From CAYGAW01 sp964347945 (GTDB lineage: Bacteria > Chloroflexota > Anaerolineae > UBA7937 > B3-Chlor), in NCBI GenBank assembly GCA_964347945.1, contig CAYGAW010000035.1, positions 1-44,494 on the forward strand: a stretch of DNA of 44,494 bases. The letters run 5' to 3'. Both the position numbers and the translations under genes were made by a program. Shown in pieces: positions 8,759-17,757 of this stretch (position 1 is its first letter; the number at the start of each line of letters is the position of its first letter). Below the pieces are notes generated by a model. The model searched no databases and was not told the DNA's origin. It saw nothing but the letters and a program-made list of their open reading frames with translations.

Positions 8759-10219
8759 ATGAAGGTAGACAAGGACAAATGCACTGGCTGCGCATACTGT
8801 CTGCTCAGTTGCCCCGTTGGAGCCATCACCTCCGACGGCTGGACCACGATCGATGACGAAAGATGCACGCTCTGTGGCCTGTGTCCGTCCGTCTGCCCCA
8901 ATGATGCTATCGCGGGCGACTTCCTTGTCGAAGAACCCCGTCACGACCGCCAGCCCGCCTACGACGCGGTAATAATCGGCTCGGGCATCGGTGGGTTGAT
9001 GACCGCCGCAGCCCTTGCCAAAGAAAGTCGCCGCGTAGGCGTCTTGGAGAAGCTGTCTTTCGTCGGCGGACGCTACACGGAGATAGACCACCAAGGCTAT
9101 GCCGTCACCACCGGGGCCTGGACCTCTTTGGGGCCCAAAAGCAACATCGGCGAGTTCCTTGAGGAGCTTGGCATAGAAGTTGACTACGTAGGTCTGCGAG
9201 ACAAGGGCTACCATCAGCAGTTCACCGTCCGCTTCAAGGACGGCAGGGACTTCCCCTCGTTGCAGGCCATGCTCCCGAGACAAGATTGGCGAGCGTACGT
9301 CAGAGCCCTGGTCCGGGGCAGAAGGTTGGACCTTCAAGAGGCCAGCACGCGGGACTACATCGAAGAGCACGTGGACAACGACGACCTCATAGCTGCCGTG
9401 AACGCCATCGCGGCCACCGCCTCTGGGGTGGACATCGATCGCTTCCCGGCCAGCGAATACATCGTCGTCGCCAGGGATAGTGCGAGGGCCGGCCTGGACT
9501 TCTCTGTCACCGTGGGTGGAGTGCGTACCCTCATCCAGGCTCTGGAGCGAGTGATCAGAGCGCACGGTGGCCAGATATTCACCCAGGCGCAAGTAGCCCG
9601 CATCCTTCTGGATCGCGGAGTCGCGTCTGGGGTAGAGTTGACCAACGGCGACCAGATCGAGGCAGACACAGTGATTCACAATGGCGGTATCGGCAGGTTC
9701 GTCAAGCTTGTGGGCCCGGAAAACCTTCCCTCCGAGTATGTCTCCCGGGTAGAGGAACTCGTACCGGTGGATTGTGCGGCGCTCATCCTGGGCACCGCGG
9801 AACCGCTGTATACTGATGCCCCGATTCTCATGACACCCGGCACCGACCGGGTGGCCGGCATCTTCGACCCCACCCTCCTCGATCCCAGCGTCGCTCCGCC
9901 GGGCAAACACATGTATGACGTCTTCCTCCCCCTCTATTCTGGAGACAGGACCCGAGAGCTAGAACTGGCCATGGGCGACCTGCGGGCGCTCTTCCCGAAC
10001 CTGGACGACGTCCTAGACATCATGGTTCCTATGTTCTTCACCGGTTCCTGGACCGGGACCGAGAGCGGTCAGACCTTCGGCCAGGTTGGGAACCAGCGCC
10101 TGGATCCCAGGAGCCCCATTCCCAATCTCTACCTGGTGGGCATGGATGTGATAGGCAGCGGCGCGGCAGGGGATCTGATCCCCATCGGAGTGCGACGACT
10201 GCTCGAATATCTGAGTTGA
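8759..10219 (+). CDS. 2[4Fe-4S] ferredoxin fused to a CrtI/phytoene-desaturase-like FAD oxidoreductase
   Basis: A 486-residue fusion. Residues 1-50 are a bacterial dicluster ferredoxin: CTGCAYCLLSCP (Cys8, 11, 14, 18) and CTLCGLCPSVCP (Cys36, 39, 42, 46). From about residue 68 there is a Rossmann FAD fold, AVIIGSGIGGLMTAAALA, then EKLSFVGGRYTE. It ends with a second FAD contact, LYLVGMDVIGSGAAGDLIPIG, as in phytoene desaturase and retinol/all-trans saturase relatives. Inferred role: a ferredoxin-dependent desaturase, saturase or reductase acting on a polyprenyl or other lipid, with the clusters feeding the flavin directly. The ATG at 8759 is the only start that keeps the first cluster whole. 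It heads an operon with the MaoC-like gene (22-base gap) and a membrane glycosyltransferase, consistent with a lipid substrate. The substrate is not determinable. Confidence 0.85.
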   Translation: MKVDKDKCTGCAYCLLSCPVGAITSDGWTTIDDERCTLCGLCPSVCPNDAIAGDFLVEEPRHDRQPAYDAVIIGSGIGGLMTAAALAKESRRVGVLEKLSFVGGRYTEIDHQGYAVTTGAWTSLGPKSNIGEFLEELGIEVDYVGLRDKGYHQQFTVRFKDGRDFPSLQAMLPRQDWRAYVRALVRGRRLDLQEASTRDYIEEHVDNDDLIAAVNAIAATASGVDIDRFPASEYIVVARDSARAGLDFSVTVGGVRTLIQALERVIRAHGGQIFTQAQVARILLDRGVASGVELTNGDQIEADTVIHNGGIGRFVKLVGPENLPSEYVSRVEELVPVDCAALILGTAEPLYTDAPILMTPGTDRVAGIFDPTLLDPSVAPPGKHMYDVFLPLYSGDRTRELELAMGDLRALFPNLDDVLDIMVPMFFTGSWTGTESGQTFGQVGNQRLDPRSPIPNLYLVGMDVIGSGAAGDLIPIGVRRLLEYLS

Positions 10220-10241
10220 ACCCTGCGCGCAGGAGGACAGA

Positions 10242-10748
10242 ATGAGTGAAAGTCACGCGACGTCGCAAGATCGGCCCCGCGGCCTGTACTTCGAGGAGTT
10301 TGAGAAAGACGTGGAATTGGTGACGCCGGCGCGCACCGTAACGGAGACGGACATTCAGCTCTTCGCCGGCCTCACCGGCGACTACAACCAGCTGCACACG
10401 GACGTGGAGTTCGCCAAGAACACCATCTTCGGGCGACCCGTCGCTCACGGCCTCCTGGGGCTCTCCATAGCCTCTGGTCTGGGGGCTCGTCTCGGTTTCA
10501 TCGAAGGCACCGCCGTGGCTTTCCGCGAGCTGACCTGGAAGTTCACGGGAGCCGTCTTCGCCAGCGACACCGTACATCTCAAGATCAAAGTAGCCCACAA
10601 GAAGGCCATGCCGCGCCTGGGTATGGGTATGATCACCTTCGACGTCTCCCTAGTAAATCAGGAGGGCGAGGTGGTCCAGAAAGGACAGTGGAAGGCCCTG
10701 ATCCAGAGTAAGGAGGCAAAGACCAGCCCCTTGATGCGACAAGACTAG
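10242..10748 (+). CDS. MaoC-like (R)-specific enoyl-CoA hydratase domain protein
   Basis: A 168-residue hot-dog-fold protein. The hydratase-2 signature is visible: DIQLFAGLTGDYNQLHTDVEFA followed by FGRPVAHGLLGLSIASGL, with the catalytic Asp (GDYNQLH) and His (NQLHTD) of the R-hydratase family in place. Family knowledge: it adds water to trans-2-enoyl-CoA or enoyl-ACP to give the (R)-3-hydroxy product, in fatty-acid or polyhydroxyalkanoate metabolism. AGGAGG lies 8 bases before the ATG. It sits between the ferredoxin/FAD oxidoreductase and a membrane glycosyltransferase in one operon, so a role in making or modifying an acyl chain for an envelope lipid is the simplest inference. Confidence 0.86.
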   Translation: MSESHATSQDRPRGLYFEEFEKDVELVTPARTVTETDIQLFAGLTGDYNQLHTDVEFAKNTIFGRPVAHGLLGLSIASGLGARLGFIEGTAVAFRELTWKFTGAVFASDTVHLKIKVAHKKAMPRLGMGMITFDVSLVNQEGEVVQKGQWKALIQSKEAKTSPLMRQD

Positions 10749-10779
10749 CCCCACCAAGCCCGCGGAGGAAAGCCAGCCC

Positions 10780-12879
10780 ATGCTCCGCAGAGTGACGAAA
10801 AGGGCAAGAGAAGGCTACGAAGTACACCGCGATTTCGTCCTCCTGGCTATCCTCTTTACCAGCTTTCGGCTCATGGCTCTATTGCTCTTCGAGCCTGGCG
10901 GCTACATCCTCGACTGGTCGGGATACTACATACCCGGGGCCAGTTTCGTTGAGCTATCGGACAGGGGATTCTACCCCTTCGTTCACTATTGGCTCGAATA
11001 TCCACCCCCTTTTCCCTGGCTGGCCGTCATAGTCTACCGCCTCAGTATGCTTCTGCCCGCATGGAGGGAACCAAACCTCTGGTTCGACTTCCTGCTGGGC
11101 TCTACATTCCTGGTCTTCGAGACAGGAAACCTGATACTTGTCTACGCCATCGCCCTGAAACTGAGAGGACGCGAAGGCGCCTTGAGATGCGCGTGGCTCT
11201 ACGCCGGACTGTTCTTCCCCGTCATGACCCTCTTGTTCACCTTCGACAGCTTCCCCTTGTTCTTCCTGTTATTGGGCGTGTATATGGTTGTCAGCAATAG
11301 ACCACTCGTGGCTGGCACCGCCGCCGGCACCGGCTTCATGATCAAGCTCCTGCCTGCCCTCGTTGTCCCCGTGGCCCTGAGGGTGTTCCCCAGGATCTCA
11401 CAGAGAATTGCCTATCTCTTGGCAGCTACTTCGGTGGCTCTGCTGATTGGGCTGCCCTTCTTCCTCGCAAACGCGACCTTCTTTCTGACGACTTTCCTTC
11501 GCCTGGGTAGTGTCGCGCCTTGGGAGACCATCTGGGCGTTCCTTGATGGGTACTACACTGGGGGCGAGGCCGTACCCTTGGAGATGCGTTTCGACCCGAC
11601 AAACGTGGTGGTATCTTTTCACCAGTCTCGTTTCCCCTACCTCCTTGTGGCCGTGGCCTTCGTGGCGGTGTACTTGATCCTCTACACGCGACGCATAGAT
11701 TGGCAGGATAACCTGAAGGCGATAACCTTCTGCGGCCTGTCCATAAACCTGGTTCTGATATTCTCCAAGGGATATAGCTCCGCGTGGATGGTGAACCTGC
11801 TGCCTTTCATCATCCTGCTCATGCCGAACCTGCGGGGGGTAACCTACTCCCTTCTCCTGACGATGGCCAACGTCCTAGAGTTCCCCATCGCGCTGGTCCT
11901 CATAGCCAACCACTCTTGGATATTCATCCTAGCTGTGCTATACCGCACCCTACTACTGGCAGTGCTCTCGGTGGAGTTCGGGTTCATATTGTTCCCGTCC
12001 ATGAAGGGGCAAAGGTTCCTGCGCCTTGCTCTGACCTCACTTGTTCTTCTCACAGTGCTGGGAAGTGTCCCTGCTGGTGTGTTGGCTGTGCGGGACTACG
12101 CCGCCGAGAGGTATGACGAGAACGCTTACGTGGACACCATAGACCTGCTGAGGAGGCAGGGTCACGGAGCGGTGATCTTCACTGATCAGAGACTCTATCA
12201 GCAGTTGTATCCCTTCCTGGTTGGAGGACAGGGATTGTACTTACTGGAGGACGACGAACGACTAGAAAGCAACCTGGCCGAGTTAGCCGACCGCCATGAC
12301 ACCGTCTGGGTACTCTACACCGATTCTGAAGACGACCAACGATCCAACCCAGCAGTAGAGCGCTGGCTGAGCGACAATGAGTTCCCCATGGGCATAGAGT
12401 GGCTCAGCAATGCGCGCATCACGCGGTACTCTACGACGGCGCTGTCGCTGCGGCCTCATCGAGTGAGAGCCAACTTCGCTTCCCAGATCGAATTCGTAGG
12501 ATGCGCCTTCGATGAGGGTCCGCTTCGGCCGACGGACGTGCTGCACGTCACGCTGTCGTGGCGGGCACTGGACCTGATGGACAAAGACTACACCGTTTTT
12601 GTCCACCTAATAGATGAGGGCGAGCGCGTCTGGGCCCAGCACGACGCCCAGCCCGCGGGGGGTTGGCGCCCCACGTCCTCCTGGCAGCGACCAGAGGAGA
12701 TAGGCGACAACCACGGCCTGGCTCTCCCAACCGGCATCCCCCCGGGTGAGTACCGTTTGGCCCTGGGACTGTATGACGCAGCAACGGGGCAGCGCCTGTC
12801 AGTCATCACAGACCAACAGCCTGCGCCCGGCGACAGAGTGCTGCTTGGTCCCGTTGTCATCAAACCTCCGGAAGGCTGA
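10780..12879 (+). CDS. Large membrane glycosyltransferase (GT-C fold, GT39/GT87-like) with C-terminal soluble domain
   Basis: A 699-residue protein with about ten to twelve membrane segments in residues 20-430 and a soluble C-terminal part from about 440. The first luminal loop carries LDWSGYYIPGASF, with an acidic residue right after TM1 as in GT-C enzymes, followed by the YPPPFPW pattern typical of GT87-like transferases. The tail (about 560-690) has a beta-rich domain with DVLHVTLSWRAL and YTVFVHLIDEGERVWAQHDAQP, seen in many Chloroflexota membrane glycosyltransferases. Family knowledge: these transfer a sugar from a polyprenyl-phosphate donor outside the membrane. GGAGGAAAG precedes the ATG by 8 bases. 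It is the last gene of the operon begun at 8759. Donor and acceptor are unknown. Confidence 0.78.
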   Translation: MLRRVTKRAREGYEVHRDFVLLAILFTSFRLMALLLFEPGGYILDWSGYYIPGASFVELSDRGFYPFVHYWLEYPPPFPWLAVIVYRLSMLLPAWREPNLWFDFLLGSTFLVFETGNLILVYAIALKLRGREGALRCAWLYAGLFFPVMTLLFTFDSFPLFFLLLGVYMVVSNRPLVAGTAAGTGFMIKLLPALVVPVALRVFPRISQRIAYLLAATSVALLIGLPFFLANATFFLTTFLRLGSVAPWETIWAFLDGYYTGGEAVPLEMRFDPTNVVVSFHQSRFPYLLVAVAFVAVYLILYTRRIDWQDNLKAITFCGLSINLVLIFSKGYSSAWMVNLLPFIILLMPNLRGVTYSLLLTMANVLEFPIALVLIANHSWIFILAVLYRTLLLAVLSVEFGFILFPSMKGQRFLRLALTSLVLLTVLGSVPAGVLAVRDYAAERYDENAYVDTIDLLRRQGHGAVIFTDQRLYQQLYPFLVGGQGLYLLEDDERLESNLAELADRHDTVWVLYTDSEDDQRSNPAVERWLSDNEFPMGIEWLSNARITRYSTTALSLRPHRVRANFASQIEFVGCAFDEGPLRPTDVLHVTLSWRALDLMDKDYTVFVHLIDEGERVWAQHDAQPAGGWRPTSSWQRPEEIGDNHGLALPTGIPPGEYRLALGLYDAATGQRLSVITDQQPAPGDRVLLGPVVIKPPEG

Positions 12880-13203
12880 AACTTGTGGCGGCCACCGTCA
12901 CGGCTGGCGGCGAAGCACCCCAGGATCTGGTTTCAAGACCAGGCCAACTCCTTGCTCCAAAGAGTCAGGTGTGACTCTCACGGAGGCTGATCGCCCTCGT
13001 TTCACAGCCTTTGCCACTGCGCCCTAGCGGCGCGGGCTGCATGCACAGCATCGCGCAGCACTGAAACCTTGCGCCGGGAACTTGGAAACTTCCCGCGGCG
13101 GCTTCCCTAACATACTCCCATCATGTTTGCCTTCGCTCGTAGCTCGGGTGTCCTATCCCAAGGGCTGCCGTGGCGGTCTTTCCACAGCCTCAGCCGGGGC
13201 CCT
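12880..13203. other. Intergenic gap, no gene; one imperfect hairpin
   Basis: About 395 bases separate the glycosyltransferase stop from the cvpA-like gene. I see no ORF with coding character and no tRNA. An imperfect inverted repeat lies at about 13071-13100 (GGGAA/TTCCC flanked by GCC/GGC with a 2-base bulge). It lacks a following T-run, so it is a weak terminator candidate at best. Confidence 0.4.
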
Positions 13204-13233
13204 TTGACAGTGCGCCTTGCCGTATGGTATACT
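13204..13233 (+). promoter_or_regulatory. Strong sigma-70 promoter (TTGACA-18-TATACT)
   Basis: TTGACA at 13204-13209 and TATACT at 13228-13233 with an 18-base spacer. It is placed about 40 bases before the ATG at 13275 and should drive cvpA-mutS2. Confidence 0.82.
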
Positions 13234-13274
13234 TCGCGCGAATCAGCTAGACTTGCAGTCTCGCAGAGGCAGGC

Positions 13275-13817
13275 ATGAATTGGCTCGACGTGATCCTGGG
13301 GTTAGTCTTCGCGGGTGGCATGGCAGCAGGTTACAGGCAGGGGATCATCCGCCAGGCACTTAGTCTCGGTGCCATCGCCTGTGCGATCATCCTGGCAACA
13401 TATCTGCACGTACCCCTGGCTGCTTGGTTCGCCTTCATGTTTCCGGAAACCCGAGGTATAATCCTCGAAACCGCGGCCTTCTTGCTCTTGGTGGTAGGCA
13501 TCACTATTGCCCTTGAGGTCGTACAAAGGCGAACGCTCCGTCACAGCAGGCTTGTTTCCATCGGAATACTGGATCAGATTGGCGGCGCCCTCGTAGCTCT
13601 CCCCACAGTGACCCTTCAAATGACTGTCGTGGTACTCATCCTGAGATTGCTTGTCGAGCAATCGTGGCCCGTAGGGGAGACACTACGGCATTTCACTCTC
13701 CAAGGGATGCAGACTTCTACCGCGGCCGCGGGGTTCTACAGCCTGCTCCTCACCATGGTTCAGACGGTGGGGGCACTCCTTCCCGAAGGTGGTCCCCGCC
13801 TCTTGGCTCCCATGTAA
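13275..13817 (+). CDS. cvpA: CvpA family membrane protein
   Basis: A 180-residue protein starting MNWLDVILGLVFAGGMAAGYRQG, the hallmark N-terminus of CvpA/YshB proteins (NxxD, then a glycine-rich first helix and RxG). There are four hydrophobic segments, at about residues 5-25, 32-55, 60-82 and 105-128, and a short cytoplasmic tail. Family members are linked to colicin V production, membrane homeostasis or envelope stress; the biochemical role is not settled. Placement directly before mutS2 repeats the arrangement of Bacillus (yshB near mutSB), supporting the assignment. The ATG at 13275 lies about 40 bases downstream of a strong promoter. Confidence 0.82.
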   Translation: MNWLDVILGLVFAGGMAAGYRQGIIRQALSLGAIACAIILATYLHVPLAAWFAFMFPETRGIILETAAFLLLVVGITIALEVVQRRTLRHSRLVSIGILDQIGGALVALPTVTLQMTVVVLILRLLVEQSWPVGETLRHFTLQGMQTSTAAAGFYSLLLTMVQTVGALLPEGGPRLLAPM

Positions 13818-13845
13818 CGGCGTCACTAAGTTGTAGAAATGCCCT

Positions 13846-13871
13846 CCCCCGTCGGACACTGCCGGCGGGGG
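13846..13871 (+). terminator. GC-rich hairpin between cvpA and mutS2
   Basis: CCCCCGTCGG at 13846-13855 pairs with CCGGCGGGGG at 13862-13871 (ten pairs including one G-T) around a 6-base loop, followed by ctagtttct. The T-run is short, so it may only attenuate read-through into mutS2, whose ATG is 17 bases further on, or mask its weak ribosome site. Confidence 0.5.
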
Positions 13872-13888
13872 CTAGTTTCTGAACGGAC

Positions 13889-16276
13889 ATGAGCACCAAA
13901 TCCTGGGAAGTTCTTGAATACCCCAAGATCCTGGCTCAACTGGCCCAACACACTTCCTTCTCCTTGGGTCACGAGTTGGCCCTCAGGCTGCGCCCTTCGT
14001 CCAGGGAGGAGGTGGTCAAGCGGCGCCAACAGGAAACCGCCGAGGGTAGGCGTCTTCTGGATCTGAAGCCAACCTTGTCCCTGGGCGGCGTAACGAACCT
14101 TCGCCCTCTTCTCAAGAAGGCCCGCCTGGAGGCCACATTGACACCCAGCGAGCTATCCGACGTGCGCACAACCCTCCTCAGCGCACGCTCTTTGCGAAGG
14201 TCCATCGCCCCCCTGGAACGCCAATTCCCTCTCTTGGCCGGCCGCGCGGAGGAGATAGAGACCTACTCGGATTTGCCTCAGCAGATCTCTCATGCGGTCA
14301 ATGATCGCGCCGAGGTGGTCGACAATGCCAGCCCTGCCTTGTCCCAGATACGCCGCGAAGTGAAGGAGACCCACGAAGAGCTACTTGATAGGCTGGAGAG
14401 AATCGTGTCATCTCCCGCCAACAGCCATTTCCTGCAGGAGAAGCTGATCACCGAACGTCACGGACGATACGTCATCCCTCTCAAGGCCGATTTCAAAGGG
14501 CGCATCCCCGGCATCGTGCACGACCAGTCGGCCAGTGGCGCCACACTGTTCATCGAGCCTCTGGCCACCCTGGAACTGAACAACCGCTGGCGACAGCTGC
14601 AACTGGAGGAGGAGAAGGAAGTGGAGCGCGTGCTGAGGAAGCTCACGGCGCGCGTCGCCCAGGAAGAGGAGAGTATTGCGCAAACGCTGCGGACCCTGGC
14701 CCGCCTGGATCTGGCCTTTGCCAAGGCTAAGTATGGCGACAGCATGGAGGGCGTGGAACCTGAACTCGTCGCTTTCCGCCCCCGGAAGAAGAGGGGAGAT
14801 GCCGAAGAAGAAGCATTCGAGCACCCAGGTTCCACAATGGGGCTGATCCAGGCGCGCCATCCGCTTTTGCCAGCGGAGCATGTAGTTCCCATCGACGTTC
14901 ATATCACAGACGACTACTTCATCCTGGTTATCACAGGGCCCAACACTGGTGGCAAGACCGTCGCTTTGAAGACAGTGGGCCTCCTGGCGCTGATGGCCCA
15001 GTCCGGGCTGCACATCCCCGCCGCAGATGGCTCCGCCTTGTCTGTGTTCAGGGGGGTCTACGCAGATATCGGTGAAGAGCAGAGTATAGAACAGAGCCTT
15101 TCCACCTTCTCCTCTCACATGACCAAGATTGTTGACATCCTGGGGAGGGCCTACTGGAAGTCCCTCGTTCTTCTGGATGAACTGGGGGCGGGCACCGATC
15201 CGGTGGAGGGCTCAGCTCTGGCCAGAGCCATTCTGTCCCATCTCCACCGGCGGCGGATCACCACTCTGGTTGCCACCCACTACTCGGATTTGAAAACCTA
15301 TGCTCATGCCACTCCCGGCGTGGAGAACGCCTCGGTCGAATTCGACGTAGAGACGCTGGCTCCCACCTTCAAGTTGAGCATCGGCCTCCCAGGTCAAAGC
15401 AATGCCCTGGCCATTGCGGCGCGCCTCGGCCTCGCCAGAAAGATCGTCAGTCGGGCCTCAAGACTGCTAGACCCTGAAGACCTGCAGGTGGAGGGCCTGC
15501 TTACCGACATCAAGCGAGCCCGTGATGAGGCCGTAGCGGCCAACCTCGCCGCAGAGGAAGCCCGGGCTGAAGCGGAGCAGTTGAAGGATCAATTGCAGGA
15601 ACAGTTGAAGCAGATCGAACAGGATCGCCGCGAGATACTGAATCGCGCTCGTCACCAAGCGAGGATGGAGCTAGCGGAGGTGAGGAAGGAGCTGAGTGCC
15701 GTCGCCAAGGCCATGAAACCTGAGATCAAACCCCACCGACTCGTGGAGGCCAAGGCGCGGCTAAGAGGACTTGAGAAAGCAGTGCCCCCCCCAGAACCGC
15801 CTATCAGGTTGTTGCCCATCGACAAAGAGAAGCTGAGAGTTGGCCAATCGGTGTGGGTGGAGGATCTACGGCAAAAGGGGCAAGTCATCGCCTTCATCGA
15901 CGACGAGGAAGTGGAGATAGGAGTAGGGAAGTTCCGGGTGAGGGCAGGACTGGATGAACTGGAACTGGTGGAAGAGGAGCCAGAGGCGGAGCGCGAAGCT
16001 ACGTACGTCGCGCTCACGCCGTCTACTCCACCTCCCATGACCCTCCAGCTGCGAGGCCAACGAGTCGAAGAGGCGCTCATCGAGCTGGAAAGGTACCTGG
16101 ACAAGGCTTATTTGGCCCATCTGCCCGAAGTGCACATCGTCCACGGCCGGGGCACTGGAGCCCTTCGGCGCGTGGTCCGCGAAGAACTCCAAAAGCATCC
16201 CCTGGTGGCGTCCTATCGCCATGGCGGGCCCGACGAGGGAGGCAATGGGGTGACCATTGCCGAGTTGGTCGACTGA
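13889..16276 (+). CDS. mutS2: Endonuclease MutS2
   Basis: A 795-residue protein of full family length. The N-terminal lever/clamp region (about 1-320) includes SERHGRYVIPLK and DQSASGATLFIEP. The ABC ATPase core has Walker A GPNTGGKT (about residue 350), an ADIGEEQSIEQSLSTFSSH signature region, Walker B LVLLDELGAGTDP, and ATHYSDLKTYA. A coiled-coil arm follows (about 530-640). The C-terminal Smr nuclease domain (about 720-795) has LRGQRVEEAL, HIVHGRGTGALR and GVTIAEL. Known role: MutS2 is not a mismatch-repair protein; it limits homologous recombination and, in Bacillus, splits collided ribosomes via the Smr domain. It lies downstream of cvpA behind a GC hairpin and converges on the leftward gene at 16305. 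Confidence 0.97.
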   Translation: MSTKSWEVLEYPKILAQLAQHTSFSLGHELALRLRPSSREEVVKRRQQETAEGRRLLDLKPTLSLGGVTNLRPLLKKARLEATLTPSELSDVRTTLLSARSLRRSIAPLERQFPLLAGRAEEIETYSDLPQQISHAVNDRAEVVDNASPALSQIRREVKETHEELLDRLERIVSSPANSHFLQEKLITERHGRYVIPLKADFKGRIPGIVHDQSASGATLFIEPLATLELNNRWRQLQLEEEKEVERVLRKLTARVAQEEESIAQTLRTLARLDLAFAKAKYGDSMEGVEPELVAFRPRKKRGDAEEEAFEHPGSTMGLIQARHPLLPAEHVVPIDVHITDDYFILVITGPNTGGKTVALKTVGLLALMAQSGLHIPAADGSALSVFRGVYADIGEEQSIEQSLSTFSSHMTKIVDILGRAYWKSLVLLDELGAGTDPVEGSALARAILSHLHRRRITTLVATHYSDLKTYAHATPGVENASVEFDVETLAPTFKLSIGLPGQSNALAIAARLGLARKIVSRASRLLDPEDLQVEGLLTDIKRARDEAVAANLAAEEARAEAEQLKDQLQEQLKQIEQDRREILNRARHQARMELAEVRKELSAVAKAMKPEIKPHRLVEAKARLRGLEKAVPPPEPPIRLLPIDKEKLRVGQSVWVEDLRQKGQVIAFIDDEEVEIGVGKFRVRAGLDELELVEEEPEAEREATYVALTPSTPPPMTLQLRGQRVEEALIELERYLDKAYLAHLPEVHIVHGRGTGALRRVVREELQKHPLVASYRHGGPDEGGNGVTIAELVD

Positions 16277-16304
16277 ACGAGGAGGTCTACTACTACCGAG
16301 GGAG

Positions 16305-17672
16305 TCAAGATGCCTGCTGAGCAGGCTCGGACCCATCGATGAAGAAGGCCAGGCCCAGAATGGCGAGGATATAACCCAGGTAGTTCTCGTTCATGAAGCG
16401 CGACAGGTAGAAGAAGACTAACGTGAGGAATGCATAGTAGTAGAGCATGGAACTGATGGAGTTCCGCTTCCACTGTCGCCATAGGAGGAACAAGAACAGA
16501 GGCAAGCAGACCAGCAGCCCCAGTATCCAGAACGGGAAGTAGTCCAGACGCGATTCCACCAGACCCAGCGCCAGCACGAAGTTGGCCAGTCCCCACCCGG
16601 TGATCTGATAAGGCACCTCAGCCGTCCCACTGCTCCAGCGCCAGACATCATCGAATAGGGCGTCGAAATCCCATAGGGCGAACGGTGTGACCAGGATGGC
16701 GACGACGAGGACGAAAGGGATCAACTCACGGAGGAGGGACAGGCCGCGCTCCTTCAATTCGGCGCGTGTGGAGATTCCTCTGAGATGGATCACATAGAGG
16801 AGATAGAACGGGACCAGAAACCAGGCGGTAGGCTTGCTGGCGCAGGCCAGACCGAGCATCACCGCTGACCAAACAAGCAAGCCCTTCTGCAGAAGGTACA
16901 CAGAGAATACAACCCAGGCCAAGACGAAGACGTCGTTCTGGCCGAAGATGATATCGCTGCCCATGATAGGGTTAAGACCGAGAACCATCACCAGACAGAG
17001 CCGATGGTTGCGCTCCTTCACCAGTCGCGGTGCCAACAATAGCACAGCGATGAAGAGTAGCAGGTAGACCAAGCGCTGATCATACCAGCCCATGGCGGCC
17101 TGGCTCAGCAGATAGAAAGGTGCCGAGAAGAAAGAAGTCCAAGGCAAATACGGATAATGATACAGGGCGGTTCGATACTCGATGCCCCATTCGGCCATGG
17201 GGGTATCCACGTAGTCTTCGACGTACGGGTTCTTGCCAGACAGCAAGTACTTGATCGTCTCCTCGGTCTGGATGACACCGCCATCGTGGCAGAAGCTGGC
17301 TGGCCCTGTCACACGGCGCAAGAGAACGGAGAATGCCGACAGCGCTACCACTGTGGCGAAGACGATGGAGACCACTATGGCCAGCTTGGCTTGGTACCGC
17401 CGCTCGTCTCCAATCCGTGGCCAGAGGTCGAAGAAGATGTAGAGGATCAGCAGGCCGAAAGTGACGCTGATCAAGAGCAAGCTGATGGGATCAGTCATCC
17501 AGTGGTGGAGCAGTTCTAGGCTCCTCTGCGGGAGAAGCGAACCAAGGACGGTGATACGCTGGATCAGCTCTACCCTTCGGGGAGCCACCAGGCGATCCGC
17601 CAAGGTGTCTATCCTCACCCGGGCGATGACCAAGACGAAAAGCAATAGAACATCGAAGGACTTGATCTTCAC
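16305..17672 (-). CDS. Membrane glycosyltransferase, GT87-like (DUF2029 type)
   Basis: A 455-residue protein with about ten to eleven membrane spans. A large extracytoplasmic loop around residues 125-175 contains CHDGGVIQTEETIKYLLSG and KNPYVEDYVDTPM, the kind of acidic loop motif found in polyprenyl-phosphate-dependent GT-C transferases. It also has the downstream GLNPIMGSDIIFGQNDVFV and ACASKPTAW segments (NDV and KPT are common in GT87). The start is GTG at 17672; no good ribosome site is visible, and a -10-like ATTATA complement is 23 bases upstream, so the transcript may be nearly leaderless. It is convergent with mutS2 and divergent from the phosphodiesterase gene. It likely adds a sugar to a surface polymer or lipid; substrate unknown. 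Confidence 0.72.
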   Translation of the reverse strand: MKIKSFDVLLLFVLVIARVRIDTLADRLVAPRRVELIQRITVLGSLLPQRSLELLHHWMTDPISLLLISVTFGLLILYIFFDLWPRIGDERRYQAKLAIVVSIVFATVVALSAFSVLLRRVTGPASFCHDGGVIQTEETIKYLLSGKNPYVEDYVDTPMAEWGIEYRTALYHYPYLPWTSFFSAPFYLLSQAAMGWYDQRLVYLLLFIAVLLLAPRLVKERNHRLCLVMVLGLNPIMGSDIIFGQNDVFVLAWVVFSVYLLQKGLLVWSAVMLGLACASKPTAWFLVPFYLLYVIHLRGISTRAELKERGLSLLRELIPFVLVVAILVTPFALWDFDALFDDVWRWSSGTAEVPYQITGWGLANFVLALGLVESRLDYFPFWILGLLVCLPLFLFLLWRQWKRNSISSMLYYYAFLTLVFFYLSRFMNENYLGYILAILGLAFFIDGSEPAQQAS

Positions 17673-17694
17673 TGCGACGCCTTTACCGGAGCCT

Positions 17695-17700
17695 ATTATA
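17695..17700 (-). promoter_or_regulatory. Candidate -10 box (TATAAT on the minus strand)
   Basis: A perfect TATAAT on the minus strand 22 bases upstream of the GTG at 17672. The -35 region at 17-18 bases spacing is poor, so this is a candidate only. Confidence 0.4.
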
Positions 17701-17757
17701 CAGTAGGCGGAGGGGCACGGCTACCGAACTCCACGAATTTCCGAAAGGTAACACCAC

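Noticed and set aside
8732..9910. A 392-codon minus-strand frame opposite the ferredoxin/FAD oxidoreductase
   Set aside because: The plus-strand protein has cluster and FAD motifs and a consensus promoter; the other is a shadow.
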